DNA from: Methylobacter tundripaludum
Lineage (GTDB): Bacteria; Pseudomonadota; Gammaproteobacteria; Methylococcales; Methylomonadaceae
Direction of reading: 5' to 3'
DNA length: 64,000 nucleotides
Assembly: GCF_002934365.1 (NCBI RefSeq)
Contig: NZ_PTIY01000016.1
Span: forward strand, 20,829 to 84,828
The position numbers and the translations under genes are program-made. The notes beneath the pieces were generated by a model that did not search any database, was not told where the DNA came from, and saw only the letters and a program-made list of their open reading frames with translations. Shown here in pieces: positions 12,213 to 21,294 of this stretch. Numbering within the stretch: the first letter of the stretch is position 1; each line of letters begins with the position of its first letter.

Positions 12213-12308
12213 ACCATGAAGGACATGAAGCGGCATGAAAGGTTTAAGTCTTCATGTCCTTCATGCTCTTCATGCTCTTCATGGTAATTGTCTAAATTAA
12301 TTTATGCA
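12213..12308. repeat. CATGAAG palindrome with AT-rich tail, copy 1
   Basis: Left arm ACCATGAAGGACATGAAG (12213-12230), right arm of CTTCATG units ending CTTCATGGT. The tail after the right arm (AATTGTCTAAATTAATTTA then TGCA) recurs almost unchanged at 24133-24155. It sits immediately downstream of the carbamoyltransferase stop codon and could work as its terminator. Confidence 0.75.
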
Positions 12309-12314
12309 CGATCC

Positions 12315-14009
12315 TTAGTCGGTTTTTCTAAGTAAAAACGGCCCCAAAACCAACGCATCCAGACCGGCGGCCTGAAAGGCGCAAATAGCCTCGTCGGCAG
12401 TCCGAACAATAGGCTCTTCGTGCATATTGAAGCTGGTGTTAATGACGCTGGGTACGCCTGTAACATCGTAATATTCTTTAATAATATCGTAATAGTCCGG
12501 GTTGTCTTCCCGGCGTAACACTTGCGGGCGCGCCGTGTTATCGATATGCACGGCGGCGGGAATATTTCTTTTCGCCAGGTCGGAAACATGGTAGGTAAGC
12601 GTCATAAAGCGCGCGGTAATATGATCTTCTTCCCATTCCGGGAAATATTCCTTCGCATGTTCCTGAAGGATAACCGGGGCAAAAGGCATGAACTCGGTGC
12701 GGGCAAACTTTTTGTTCAGCCAATCGTTAATGGTTGGATCATTGCACGCCGCCATTACGGTGCGATTGCCCAAGGCGCGAGGGCCGTATTCCATCTTGCC
12801 GTCGGCGCGCGCAATCACCTTGCCGTCGGCTAATAATCCGGCAACGGTCAATGCAAGATTGTCGGGTTCTTCATACGCGAGTCCCTGTTTTTCGAGTGCG
12901 GCTAATGCATTATCGCGGTTAATTTCGGTGCCCAGATAAACTTGCTGATTAAACTGGGGTTCAAAACCCTGATTCAAACGTGAGTAAAGCTCAAATGCGG
13001 CGCCTGTCGCCAAACCGCCGTCACCCATGTTCGGATGTACATAAATGGTTTCAACTTCCGGCAACGCCAGGATCAGTTGATTCAGTTTTACATTGGAAAA
13101 TACGCCGCCGGCCAAGGCCAATTTGGCGACTTTTAATGCTTTGGCTTGATCTTGCACCCACTTGCAAATCAATTTTTCGGTATAGGCCTGAATACCGGCC
13201 GCTACATCTTCTTTGGACAGATCGGCGCACAATTCCTTAATAACGGATTGGCCAAGGTCGGACCCGAATTTTAGAACAACCCGTACCAATTTAGAGTCAA
13301 AAAGTTCATCCCAATTTTCGCTGTTGGTATGCGCAAGTAAACGGGATAATAACGGCTCCGGCTTACCGAAAGCGGCCAAACCCAACACTTTGCCTTCATG
13401 TCTGCTGGGCTTAAAGCCTAAGTAAATGGTAACGGCGGAGTACAATAGACCGATGCTGTTTATCTGATGCAAATGGTCTACATGCCGTAACTTTCCGTGT
13501 TCGCCTATCCAAACCGAACCCCAGGAAAAGTCGCCTACGCCGTCCAAAGTAATCACACCTACACGTTCGTTGCCAAAAGGCGAGGCATAATAAGCCGATG
13601 CGGCATGGGCTAAATGATGTTCGACCGTTTGATAGGGTTTTTGCGCCAAAATCCCTAGTGGGGTTTTACGCCGGTGAAATACGCGACGATAACGCTCAAA
13701 TTGCTTTTTCCAGAAAATACTTCTGACTGACGTATCGGTTTTCGCCACCTTGGCCATATGATCGTAATATCGGTTAAGATAAGGTATTTGTTGCCGGCGC
13801 GATAAATTAGCCTTGGCGACTATATCAACATCTTCAGCGTTCAATCCCGCGATAGCTAAAGCTTCATCGATTGCGGCATGAGGAAAGGAGCCGTCATTTT
13901 TAATTCTGGAAATACGTTCCAATTCAATAGAAGCAACCAATTTGCCATCGATTAAAATTGAAGCGGCGGAATTATGATGGCAACGATCATTAATGCCGAG
14001 AATAATCAT
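12315..14009 (-). CDS. NodU/CmcH-family carbamoyltransferase
   Basis: A 564-residue two-domain enzyme of the O-carbamoyltransferase family, which uses carbamoyl phosphate and ATP to carbamoylate a hydroxyl group, usually on a sugar or natural product. The start MIILGINDRCHHNSAASILI and VEHHLAHAASAYYASPF belong to the Kae1-like domain with its His ligands; ALAGGVFSNVKLNQ and the very conserved MEYGPRALGNRTV follow. The ATG at 14009 has GGAG at a good distance; the frame is open 32 codons further but that part is not family-like. It stands alone between convergent and divergent neighbours, with no glycan genes nearby, so the acceptor is unknown. Confidence 0.9.
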   Translation of the reverse strand: MIILGINDRCHHNSAASILIDGKLVASIELERISRIKNDGSFPHAAIDEALAIAGLNAEDVDIVAKANLSRRQQIPYLNRYYDHMAKVAKTDTSVRSIFWKKQFERYRRVFHRRKTPLGILAQKPYQTVEHHLAHAASAYYASPFGNERVGVITLDGVGDFSWGSVWIGEHGKLRHVDHLHQINSIGLLYSAVTIYLGFKPSRHEGKVLGLAAFGKPEPLLSRLLAHTNSENWDELFDSKLVRVVLKFGSDLGQSVIKELCADLSKEDVAAGIQAYTEKLICKWVQDQAKALKVAKLALAGGVFSNVKLNQLILALPEVETIYVHPNMGDGGLATGAAFELYSRLNQGFEPQFNQQVYLGTEINRDNALAALEKQGLAYEEPDNLALTVAGLLADGKVIARADGKMEYGPRALGNRTVMAACNDPTINDWLNKKFARTEFMPFAPVILQEHAKEYFPEWEEDHITARFMTLTYHVSDLAKRNIPAAVHIDNTARPQVLRREDNPDYYDIIKEYYDVTGVPSVINTSFNMHEEPIVRTADEAICAFQAAGLDALVLGPFLLRKTD

Positions 14010-14498
14010 AAAAAACTCCAAAGAAATTGTTCTTAAGGTGGAAACTATGGCGGATGCAATCATTATCCGCTGGGTGAATATGTCATAATCCGTCAACAGA
14101 GACATTTTATCATATATTAAAGTTCATGTAATCAACGCCCCCCTTAAGGGGCTCATGAGGTATCTGCAATCCGAGTTAACGCGATTAACAGGATGAGGAG
14201 ATAAAAACAGTTTATAACGCCACTTGCATAGAAAAATAGAGTTTGGAAAGGGGATGATTTAAACAGTATTCAGTAAAATGAGGCCGACTCAATGTAGTTA
14301 AAAATATTATATTATATATCGTCGGCAAGTATTTGGCCTGTATTTTAGATTTTTAGCGCTAAGTTGTGTAAGCATATAAGTTATGTGGATTCGATAATAA
14401 AATAAATAATTTTCATTATCTGTGGTTAAATGCAAGCCTAAATCATATTGATTTTTTAATTTTCAATGCCGCTCATTTTCTTTATACAGGAATTAATT
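14010..14498. other. Divergent intergenic region, no gene seen
   Basis: About 490 bp of AT-rich sequence between the divergent carbamoyltransferase and the unknown gene at 14499. It should hold both promoters. The only structure noticed is a short CCCC-TTAA-GGGG palindrome at 14140-14151. No open frame with coding character was found. Confidence 0.6.
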
Positions 14499-15083
14499 AT
14501 GCAGACTAAACTTGAATTCTTGCTGGATAAAATAAAAGTCCTGGAAAACGAACTGGTCGATGAGTTACAAAAGCAACAGGAAGAGTTTGCCTACGAAGTT
14601 ACTAAACGGCGGGTTTATTTTGAAGAAAACGTTATTATTCGGCATAAGGAATATGCCAAACATTTATTCAAATATATAACCGATGCGAAACTGAAACATA
14701 TAATCAGCGCTCCATTTATCTGGATGTGTATTTTCCCTGTGATATTAATGGATGTAACTATCAGCCTGTATCAGGCAGTCTGTTTCCCTATTTACGGTAT
14801 CCCCAAAGTAAAGCGGCAAGACTATATCGTCTTCGATAGACAATATCTCAACTACTTGAATCTTATAGAAAAGATAAATTGCGCCTATTGCAGCTATGTC
14901 AATGGCTTGTTTGGTTATTTGCAGGAGATAGCCGGTCGCACAGAACAATTCTGGTGTCCGATTAAACACGCCAAACGTATTAAAAACTTACACAGTCGCT
15001 ACCAGAAATTTACCGATTACGGCGATGCCGAAACATATCGCTCTAAACTTGAGCTAACCCGGCATGATTTTAACGATTTATAA
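14499..15083 (+). CDS. Conserved protein of unknown function
   Basis: A 194-residue protein starting MQTKLEFLLDKIKVLENELV, with AGGAATTA upstream as ribosome-binding site (an upstream ATG at 14466 lacks one). The N-terminal 60 residues are probably a helical coiled coil. A hydrophobic segment at about 75-105 (APFIWMCIFPVILMDVTISL) leads into PIYGIPKVKRQDYIVFDRQY, then NCAYCSYVNGLFGY and RTEQFWCPIKHAKR. I recognise these blocks from a widespread uncharacterised proteobacterial family. Several Cys (CAYC, FWCPIKH) could bind metal; that is inference. Confidence 0.8.
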   Translation: MQTKLEFLLDKIKVLENELVDELQKQQEEFAYEVTKRRVYFEENVIIRHKEYAKHLFKYITDAKLKHIISAPFIWMCIFPVILMDVTISLYQAVCFPIYGIPKVKRQDYIVFDRQYLNYLNLIEKINCAYCSYVNGLFGYLQEIAGRTEQFWCPIKHAKRIKNLHSRYQKFTDYGDAETYRSKLELTRHDFNDL

Positions 15084-15132
15084 TAAAATCAAGACATGCC
15101 TGAATTAACTCATTAGCCCGGAACATTCGTTG

Positions 15133-15675
15133 CTAAGGATAAACAATACTGGCTTGCGGGCCGAGATCGTCGGTTTCTTCGATATAGCGAATTTCATCGC
15201 CCACTTTTAACGAATCAAACCCGGCCCCTGATACACTGTTTCGGTGGAAATAAATTTCCCGGCCATCTTCCGATTCAATGAAGCCGTGGTCTTTTTCCTG
15301 TAATAATCGGATTACGCCGCCTCTGCTTTGCAAGTTATGCGTTTTAACCTTACCGCGTTGAATTCGTGCGTAATCCTCCAGTTGTCTGGTCGCAGCATCA
15401 AATGCATCGCGGATCGCTACGTAAACATCTTCATAAGCCTGCTTGTCATGGTGCTCCCTGCTGATGACCAATTCCTTGCGCGGCGTAGTGATGTCAATGC
15501 GGATATGGTATTGATTGCCTTGATGGTGATGGTGATGTTCGGCTTCGACCGCAACCCGGCAACTCATAATATGCGAGTGGAATCTGTCCAGTTTGCCCGC
15601 TTTTTCGCGAATTCTGGCTTCTACAGCATCAGAGTGAGGTATTCCGCGAAAAGTGATTTGTAATGGGATTTGCAT
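15133..15675 (-). CDS. Ribosome hibernation factor (HPF/RaiA) fused to a cold-shock domain
   Basis: A 180-residue protein in two parts. Residues 1-105 follow the HPF/YfiA fold (IPLQITFRGIPHSDAVEARI ... AYEDVYVAIRDAFDAATRQLE), which binds the 30S decoding site of idle ribosomes. Residues from about 115 form a cold-shock/S1-like domain (GGVIRLLQEKDHGFIESEDG, then EIYFHRNSV). The ATG at 15675 is preceded by AAGGTG. A basic, His-rich loop (EAEHHHHHQGN) lies in the HPF part. Standard HPF has no such C-terminal nucleic-acid-binding domain. Confidence 0.9.
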   Translation of the reverse strand: MQIPLQITFRGIPHSDAVEARIREKAGKLDRFHSHIMSCRVAVEAEHHHHHQGNQYHIRIDITTPRKELVISREHHDKQAYEDVYVAIRDAFDAATRQLEDYARIQRGKVKTHNLQSRGGVIRLLQEKDHGFIESEDGREIYFHRNSVSGAGFDSLKVGDEIRYIEETDDLGPQASIVYP

Positions 15676-16233
15676 GTTAGTCACCTTATTGAACTTAGCT
15701 AAAAGCAAGAGTTTACTGTTGCTGGAGCAGGGAATAATTAAATCTTCATCTTTTTCTGCGTTATATTGAATTTAACTGCCCCTTTATTGGTTTTATCGGC
15801 ATAATCAAAAATATTAAATAATAAACCTATCAGTTAAAGAGTTCCGGTTTTATTTCTTTATAAATAATATTAAATGCTGATAGTGAAACAAAAAGTTCAG
15901 TGTAAACCTATTGGTATAAATACTTAGAGCCACAGTGGTTTCAGTATTGCGCTGAAAGATAAATGAATCTTTATGGCAGTTAGATAGGCGGCATGGGTGG
16001 GGCCGCCGGTTATATCTGTCCAAACAGTGTCGGGAACAATGTTCTGGAAATGCGCTTAAATGGCGGTTATCATCAAAATACGGATCTCATTGCTGTGTTC
16101 GGTGTGTTTAATGGTCGATATTTAACTTAAAATCGGTCATAACCTTTATTATACGGTAATCATTTTTTACACAAACGCATGCTTAATGCTGGCAATCAAT
16201 AAAACCAAACTCTCCACGAAGACTATATAACCT
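15676..16233. other. Divergent intergenic region, no gene seen
   Basis: About 560 bp between the divergent hibernation-factor and Lon-like genes. It is AT-rich and without a credible open frame. A short hairpin with GGCGGC (15987-15992) and GCCGCC (16002-16007) arms and a 9-nt loop stands out; it is too small to call an RNA gene. Promoters for both neighbours must lie here. Confidence 0.6.
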
Positions 16234-18654
16234 ATGAAAAACAAACCGTTGGATCCTGCGCAACTCTATAAGCCATGTAATATTGAACAATTAAAATTCA
16301 ACTCCACCGAGGAGCTTGAAGATATAGACATTACCGTCGGCCAGCAACGCGCCGTAGATGCCGTCAAATTGGGCATCCGTATGCATAAAAACGGCTACAA
16401 CATCTTCGCAATGGCGCCTTCCGGCACAGGCAAACTGACTACCGTAAGACAGTTGGTCGAGCACGAAGCCAGCCGCCAAAATATTCCTTCGGATTGGTGT
16501 TATGTCAACAACTTTAATCAGCCTGCCAAACCGAAAGCGATTAAGTTAATGCCGGGGCAAGGCAAGGTTTTCAAGCACGATATGGCGCAGTTGATTGACG
16601 AGTTAAGCATCGCCATTCCTACAGCGTTTGACGGTGAAGAATACCGTTCCAGAACGGGTGAGATTGAAACCGAATCGCGGCAACGGGAAATAAGCGAACT
16701 CAACCAGTTACGCGAAGAGGCCGTTAACGCCCATATTATCCTGACGGAAACTCCGACCGGTTACGCATTTTCGCCGTCCGATGAAAACAACGAGATTATC
16801 AGCCCCGAGCAGTTCGGCAAGCTGGATAAAGACAAGCAGCACGAAATTCAAAAATCCATTTTTGAGTTGCAGGAACGCCTGGCCAAGCTGCTGAAAAATT
16901 TTCCGATCTGGCGCAAAGAAACCAAACGCAAGCTTCAAGCGCTCAACCGCGAAGTTGCCGAGCAGGCCGTCAATCATTCCATAGACGATCTGATCGAAAA
17001 ATACGCCAAACAAGAGGCCGTCCTTGACTACCTGAATGAGGTTCAGAAAGATATTGTCGAACATGTGCTGGATTTTCTTCCGCGTAGCGAAAAAATGTTT
17101 CCTTTCATGGAATTGCAACAGGAATCCAACCCGTTTAAACGCTATTATGTTAACCTGATGGTGGATTTCAGCGACAAGAAATCGGCGCCGGTCATTTACG
17201 AAGACCATCCCAATTACAGCAATCTTGTCGGCCGTATCGATCATCAGGCCTATATGGGGTCGCTGGTCACCGACTTCACGATGATCAAGCCCGGTGCGCT
17301 GCATAAGGCCAATGGCGGTTATTTGATTATCGATGCCCGGAAACTGCTGACTCAACCTTATGCCTGGGATACGCTTAAAAGGACCCTTCAGTCCGGCGAA
17401 ATCCGTATTGAATCGTTGGAGCGGGCGCTCAGCCTGATTAGCGCTTCATCGCTGGAGCCTGAACCGATCCCGCTTAATTTAAAGCTTATCCTGATGGGCG
17501 AGCCACTGATTTATTATCTGCTGAGCCAGTATGATCCCGAGTTTCACGACCTTTTTAAAATCGCGGCCGATTTTGACGAATCGGTTTCCAGGGAAGACAG
17601 CCTTAACGATTATGCCCGTTTGCTGGCGACGATCGCCCGCCGCGAGAAGTTACGACCGCTGAGCCAAAATGCAGTCGCCCGGATTATAGAACACAGTTCC
17701 AGGATGGTCGGCGATGCGGAAAAACTGCTGACCCATTTGCGCAGTATCACGGATTTGTTAACGGAATCGGACTATTGGGCCGAAAATAACGGTCACGAAC
17801 ATATCGTTAACATCGACGTGCAACAAGCCATCGATCACAAAACTCATCGGCTGGATAAACTCAGGGAAAAGCTGTACGAGAATATACACCGGGGTACCGT
17901 ATTAATTGACACGGAAGGCCGGGTCACCGGTCAGGTCAACGGCCTTTCGGTATTGCAGCTGGGCGAATTCAGTTTCGGGCAACCCTCCCGGATCACCGCA
18001 ACCACCCGTTTAGGCGGCGGCAAAGTGGTGGATATTGAGCGTGAAACCGAATTAGGCGGCGCTATACATTCGAAAGGCGTATTGATCTTATCGAGTTTTA
18101 TCGCCTCCCGGTATTCCAGAACAACGCCGTTCTCGGTAGCGGCCAGTCTGGTGTTCGAGCAATCCTATGGACATATTGAAGGCGACAGCGCCTCTCTGGC
18201 CGAGCTTTGCGTTATCCTGTCGTCGATTGCCCAGGTCCCGTTACGGCAGGATCTGGCGATCACCGGTTCGGTCAATCAGCTGGGGAATGTGCAGCCGATA
18301 GGCGGGGTTAATGAAAAAATAGAAGGTTTCTTCGATATTTGCACCCAAAAAGGTTTAGCTGGCAGTCAGGGAGTGATCATTCCCGCCACTAACATTAAGC
18401 ATTTGATGCTGCGCTGGGATGTGGTGCATGCCGCTAAATCCGGCCAATTTAATATTTACGCGGTATCAACCGTGGACGAGGCGCTTGAGTTACTGACCGG
18501 AATGGAGGCCGGCGTTGCCAACGAGCAAGGCGTTTATCCGCCGGAATCGTTTAATGGCCGGGTTGAAGCACAGCTGTCGCAATTTACCAAAATTAAAAAG
18601 GAGTTTAATAGAAAACAGATTAAGGAAGCATCAAACCCAGGTTCGGACGACTGA
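16234..18654 (+). CDS. Lon-type ATP-dependent protease (LonB/YcbZ-like)
   Basis: An 806-residue AAA+ protease-like protein. Walker A is APSGTGKLTT near residue 61; a large helical insert follows, then GGYLIIDARKLL (about 360) and a sensor region. The C-terminal Lon proteolytic domain has the catalytic Ser in GDSASLAELC (about 651) and the Lys in GGVNEKIEGF (about 694). The N-terminal substrate domain of classical Lon is absent, as in the YcbZ/LonB group. It probably degrades selected proteins under stress; targets unknown. A hairpin at 18664-18698 separates it from the convergent cob operon. Confidence 0.9.
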   Translation: MKNKPLDPAQLYKPCNIEQLKFNSTEELEDIDITVGQQRAVDAVKLGIRMHKNGYNIFAMAPSGTGKLTTVRQLVEHEASRQNIPSDWCYVNNFNQPAKPKAIKLMPGQGKVFKHDMAQLIDELSIAIPTAFDGEEYRSRTGEIETESRQREISELNQLREEAVNAHIILTETPTGYAFSPSDENNEIISPEQFGKLDKDKQHEIQKSIFELQERLAKLLKNFPIWRKETKRKLQALNREVAEQAVNHSIDDLIEKYAKQEAVLDYLNEVQKDIVEHVLDFLPRSEKMFPFMELQQESNPFKRYYVNLMVDFSDKKSAPVIYEDHPNYSNLVGRIDHQAYMGSLVTDFTMIKPGALHKANGGYLIIDARKLLTQPYAWDTLKRTLQSGEIRIESLERALSLISASSLEPEPIPLNLKLILMGEPLIYYLLSQYDPEFHDLFKIAADFDESVSREDSLNDYARLLATIARREKLRPLSQNAVARIIEHSSRMVGDAEKLLTHLRSITDLLTESDYWAENNGHEHIVNIDVQQAIDHKTHRLDKLREKLYENIHRGTVLIDTEGRVTGQVNGLSVLQLGEFSFGQPSRITATTRLGGGKVVDIERETELGGAIHSKGVLILSSFIASRYSRTTPFSVAASLVFEQSYGHIEGDSASLAELCVILSSIAQVPLRQDLAITGSVNQLGNVQPIGGVNEKIEGFFDICTQKGLAGSQGVIIPATNIKHLMLRWDVVHAAKSGQFNIYAVSTVDEALELLTGMEAGVANEQGVYPPESFNGRVEAQLSQFTKIKKEFNRKQIKEASNPGSDD

Positions 18655-18663
18655 AGCTTGTGA

Positions 18664-18698
18664 CATCCCTATGTCCCGGCAATCGGACATAGGGACAT
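18664..18698. terminator. Hairpin between convergent lon-like gene and cobB
   Basis: An inverted repeat with the core TCCCTATGTCC / GGACATAGGGA and an 8-nt loop fills the 45-bp space between two convergent stop codons. Its position and symmetry fit a bidirectional terminator, although there is no long T-run. Confidence 0.7.
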
Positions 18699-18699
18699 C

Positions 18700-19998
18700 T
18701 TAAGGCAAAAATAATTGCGCGGTGGCATTGGGGTTTGAAGCAAAGTAGCAGTGCAGGTAACTGGCCGTTAACCGGTTTAGCCGATAAATGGCTTCCCCTT
18801 CCGAAGTGTTTTGCACTCGCTCACCAAAGGCGGCAGGGACAAGCGGCGACTCTATCAGGGAATGGTGAAAAGTGTGGCCGCGCAATAGTCCGCCGGGCAT
18901 CGGTGCGGATTGAAAGCCCAAGCCTTTCAGCCGGTTTTGCATGATGGCGTGTCCGGGCAACAGGCCGACCATGTCAGCGCGATTCCCTGCTTTATCCGTC
19001 AATGATTCCAGCAAATACAACATGCCGCCGCATTCGGCGTATATCGGTTTGCCCTGTTGGAAGTGTGTTTGCAACGCCGACTTCATCGCCCGATTATCCT
19101 GAAGCGTTTGCAAATGGAGTTCGGGATAACCGCCCGGCAGGTAAATACTGTCCACATCGGGCAGCGCCGCATCGGCAAGCGGCGAGAAGAAAACCAGCGT
19201 CGCTCCCATCGCCCGCAGCAGATCCAGGTTGGCGGCGTAAATAAAGGAAAAAGCGGTATCGCGGGCTATGCCGATGCGGATGCCGGCAAGCAGCTGAGGC
19301 GGCGCTTTATGAGCGGGCGATATAAATTCGACGGCTTCCGGCAAGTCTGCCAGCCCGGTTGCAGCAATTGCCGCTGCGGCGGCCGACATCCTCGATTCGA
19401 GATCATGCACTTCTTCGGCCTGAACCAAACCCAGATGGCGTTCCGGCAATACAAACCGGTTATCGCGCGGCATCCCGCCGAAATAGCGCAGATCGGGCGG
19501 CATGCCTTGCAGGATCATTTCGTTATGCCGGATGCTGGCGACGTTGTTGGCTAAAACGCCGGTAAATAATAAGTTAGGCCGATAATTGGCAAGTCCGTAA
19601 GCAATAGCGCCGAGCGTTTGGGCGGAGCCGGTGGCATCGATCGCCGCCAGCACCGGCACCGAGAATAATTCGGCAATATCGGCGCTGCAAGGTTCGCCAT
19701 CGAACAAGCCCATGACGCCTTCGATCAGGATCAAATCCGCTTCCAGCGCGGCTTCGTACAACAATCGCCTGCATTCGGCTTCACCGATCATCCAAAGGTC
19801 GAGCTGGTACACCGGCAAGCCGCAAGCGCGTTCGAGTATCATCGGATCGAGAAAATCGGGGCCTGACTTGAACACCCTGACTTTGCGGCTCTGTTCGACA
19901 TGGTAGCGGGCCAGCGCGGCGGTGATCGTGGTCTTGCCGTGATTGGAGCCGGGCGCGGTGATGAACAGGGCGGGGCAGCGGTTTTTTGGCGCACTCAT
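18700..19998 (-). CDS. cbiA: Cobyrinate a,c-diamide synthase
   Basis: A 432-residue CobB/CbiA, amidating the a and c side chains of (hydrogeno)cobyrinate with glutamine and ATP. The N-terminal P-loop-like segment is ITAPGSNHGKTTITAAL, with SGPDFLDP downstream; the C-terminal glutaminase domain has the Cys nucleophile in YAECGGMLYL and a His in LHCYF. It is the last gene of the cobalamin operon and overlaps cobW by 4 bp (ATGA). Because cobalt is expected to be inserted earlier (CbiX present), the name CbiA fits better than CobB. Confidence 0.95.
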   Translation of the reverse strand: MSAPKNRCPALFITAPGSNHGKTTITAALARYHVEQSRKVRVFKSGPDFLDPMILERACGLPVYQLDLWMIGEAECRRLLYEAALEADLILIEGVMGLFDGEPCSADIAELFSVPVLAAIDATGSAQTLGAIAYGLANYRPNLLFTGVLANNVASIRHNEMILQGMPPDLRYFGGMPRDNRFVLPERHLGLVQAEEVHDLESRMSAAAAAIAATGLADLPEAVEFISPAHKAPPQLLAGIRIGIARDTAFSFIYAANLDLLRAMGATLVFFSPLADAALPDVDSIYLPGGYPELHLQTLQDNRAMKSALQTHFQQGKPIYAECGGMLYLLESLTDKAGNRADMVGLLPGHAIMQNRLKGLGFQSAPMPGGLLRGHTFHHSLIESPLVPAAFGERVQNTSEGEAIYRLNRLTASYLHCYFASNPNATAQLFLP

Positions 19999-21119
19999 TT
20001 CCAGGTAGCCCCCGTCAATTTTGATAAAAGCGCCGCGACCGTATTGCGGTTCAGGTGATAACCGATAAAAACCAGTTCCGAATCCTTTGCGAATTGTTTG
20101 GCGGTATCGGCGCTTATCGCCACCCGCGTGCGCACGCCCTGTACCAGAACGGATTGATCCGGGGCGGTCTTGATAAAGCCTTTAACGCGCAACAACGGTT
20201 CCGCTTTAGCGACCTGGATTAACCCCTGTTTCAGCGTTTCAGCCTGCTGCGGATCAGGGCTGCGCAGCACGAACGAGAGCCAGCCCGGATCCTGTTCATG
20301 AAAATGCTTGTGCGTTGCGAGGCCGTGGCTGTGTCCCGCCAAGCCGGAATGGGCATGGCCGTTCAGTCTGACATGGCTAGGCAATGTCGGCGTATCGGAA
20401 CCGGGCATCGGCGTAAAACGATGGTTATGCGCCGCGGTAAAGGTCGGCTGGTGCAAGCGCAGGCCAAGGGCGAGCCGGATGTCCAGCTGCGCGTTGTAAG
20501 CGAGCTCTAGGAAGCGCACGTTCGGCGCGCGGTCGCGAACCCGCTGTTCCGCGAGCAGCAAGGCTTCCTCATCCAGCGCGTCGATTTTGTTCAACACCAC
20601 CACATCGGCAAATTCGAGTTGCCGTTCAAACAAGGTTGCGACTGAATCCTGGACGGCAGCCTGCTGGCTGTGCGGGCCTAAGTCACGGTCAAACTGGTCG
20701 GACAGCAGCAACGGCGTATCCACCACGGCCAGCGTCGCATCCAGAATGAAATCCCCGGCCAGCTCGGGGGTTTGCAGCAGTTCCATGACCGCCGTCGGCA
20801 ACGCAAGCCCGGAAGTTTCAATCAACACATGATCGACATTGGCCCGTCGCCCGGCGATAGCCTGCATGGTCGGGATAAAGTGCTCGTCATCGCCGTAGGC
20901 TATCAGGCCGTAAGGGAAATCATGAATGCACACATGCTCGTCACCGCCAACGCAGTCGTTAATCAACGCGCCGTCGATCGAAACTTCGCCGAACTCATTA
21001 ATCAATAGGGCTAGGCGGCGGCTTTGCCGGGTTTTAATCAGGCTGCTTAGCAAGGTGGTTTTACCGGAACCGAGAAAACCGGTAACGATGGTGACCGGAA
21101 TTAGCTGTTGATATTGCAT
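19995..21119 (-). CDS. cobW: CobW-family GTPase (metallochaperone)
   Basis: A 374-residue COG0523 GTPase with Walker A GFLGSGKTT (residues 14-22), the switch segment ETSGLALPT, and the guanine-specificity motif NKID. A His-rich linker (GHAHSGLAGHSHGLATHKHF) joins the G domain to the CobW C-terminal domain. Cobalt delivery to the chelatase is the expected role from family and operon context. The CxCC metal motif usual in the family is not present; the corresponding region reads NDCVGGDEHVCIHDF with two separated Cys. GAGAAG precedes the ATG. Confidence 0.92.
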   Translation of the reverse strand: MQYQQLIPVTIVTGFLGSGKTTLLSSLIKTRQSRRLALLINEFGEVSIDGALINDCVGGDEHVCIHDFPYGLIAYGDDEHFIPTMQAIAGRRANVDHVLIETSGLALPTAVMELLQTPELAGDFILDATLAVVDTPLLLSDQFDRDLGPHSQQAAVQDSVATLFERQLEFADVVVLNKIDALDEEALLLAEQRVRDRAPNVRFLELAYNAQLDIRLALGLRLHQPTFTAAHNHRFTPMPGSDTPTLPSHVRLNGHAHSGLAGHSHGLATHKHFHEQDPGWLSFVLRSPDPQQAETLKQGLIQVAKAEPLLRVKGFIKTAPDQSVLVQGVRTRVAISADTAKQFAKDSELVFIGYHLNRNTVAALLSKLTGATWK

Positions 21120-21170
21120 GGTAACTTCTCATTAAAAACAGGCAAATCGGTAATGAATGGACAAAAGCTA

Positions 21171-21273
21171 TCACCACGAAGACACGAAGAACACGGAGCA
21201 ATAAGACTTCGTGTCTCGGCAACTGTTCCATGCGTTGCTCTACCTCCTGCATCCATGTAGTCGTTCGTGGTGA
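21171..21273. repeat. CACGAAG palindrome, copy 2
   Basis: The left arm CACCACGAAGACACGAAG pairs with CTTCGTG and TTCGTGGTGA on the right. It includes a full copy of the shared core at 21214-21263. It fills the gap between cobW and the cobJ-cobK fusion. Confidence 0.8.
21214..21263 (-). repeat. Shared 50-bp core element, copy 2
   Basis: On the minus strand this reads CGACTACATGGATGCAGGAG, then GTAGAGCAACGCATGGAACA and GTTGCCGAGA. The same core appears on the plus strand at 23929-23977 and 29507-29556, and in shortened form at 12088-12117. Confidence 0.75.
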
Positions 21274-21294
21274 ATAAAATGCTTTTAATCATAT

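Noticed and set aside
14499..15083. Transmembrane transporter
   Set aside because: Only one or two hydrophobic segments are present and the conserved blocks are soluble Cys/His-containing motifs; kept as unknown function.
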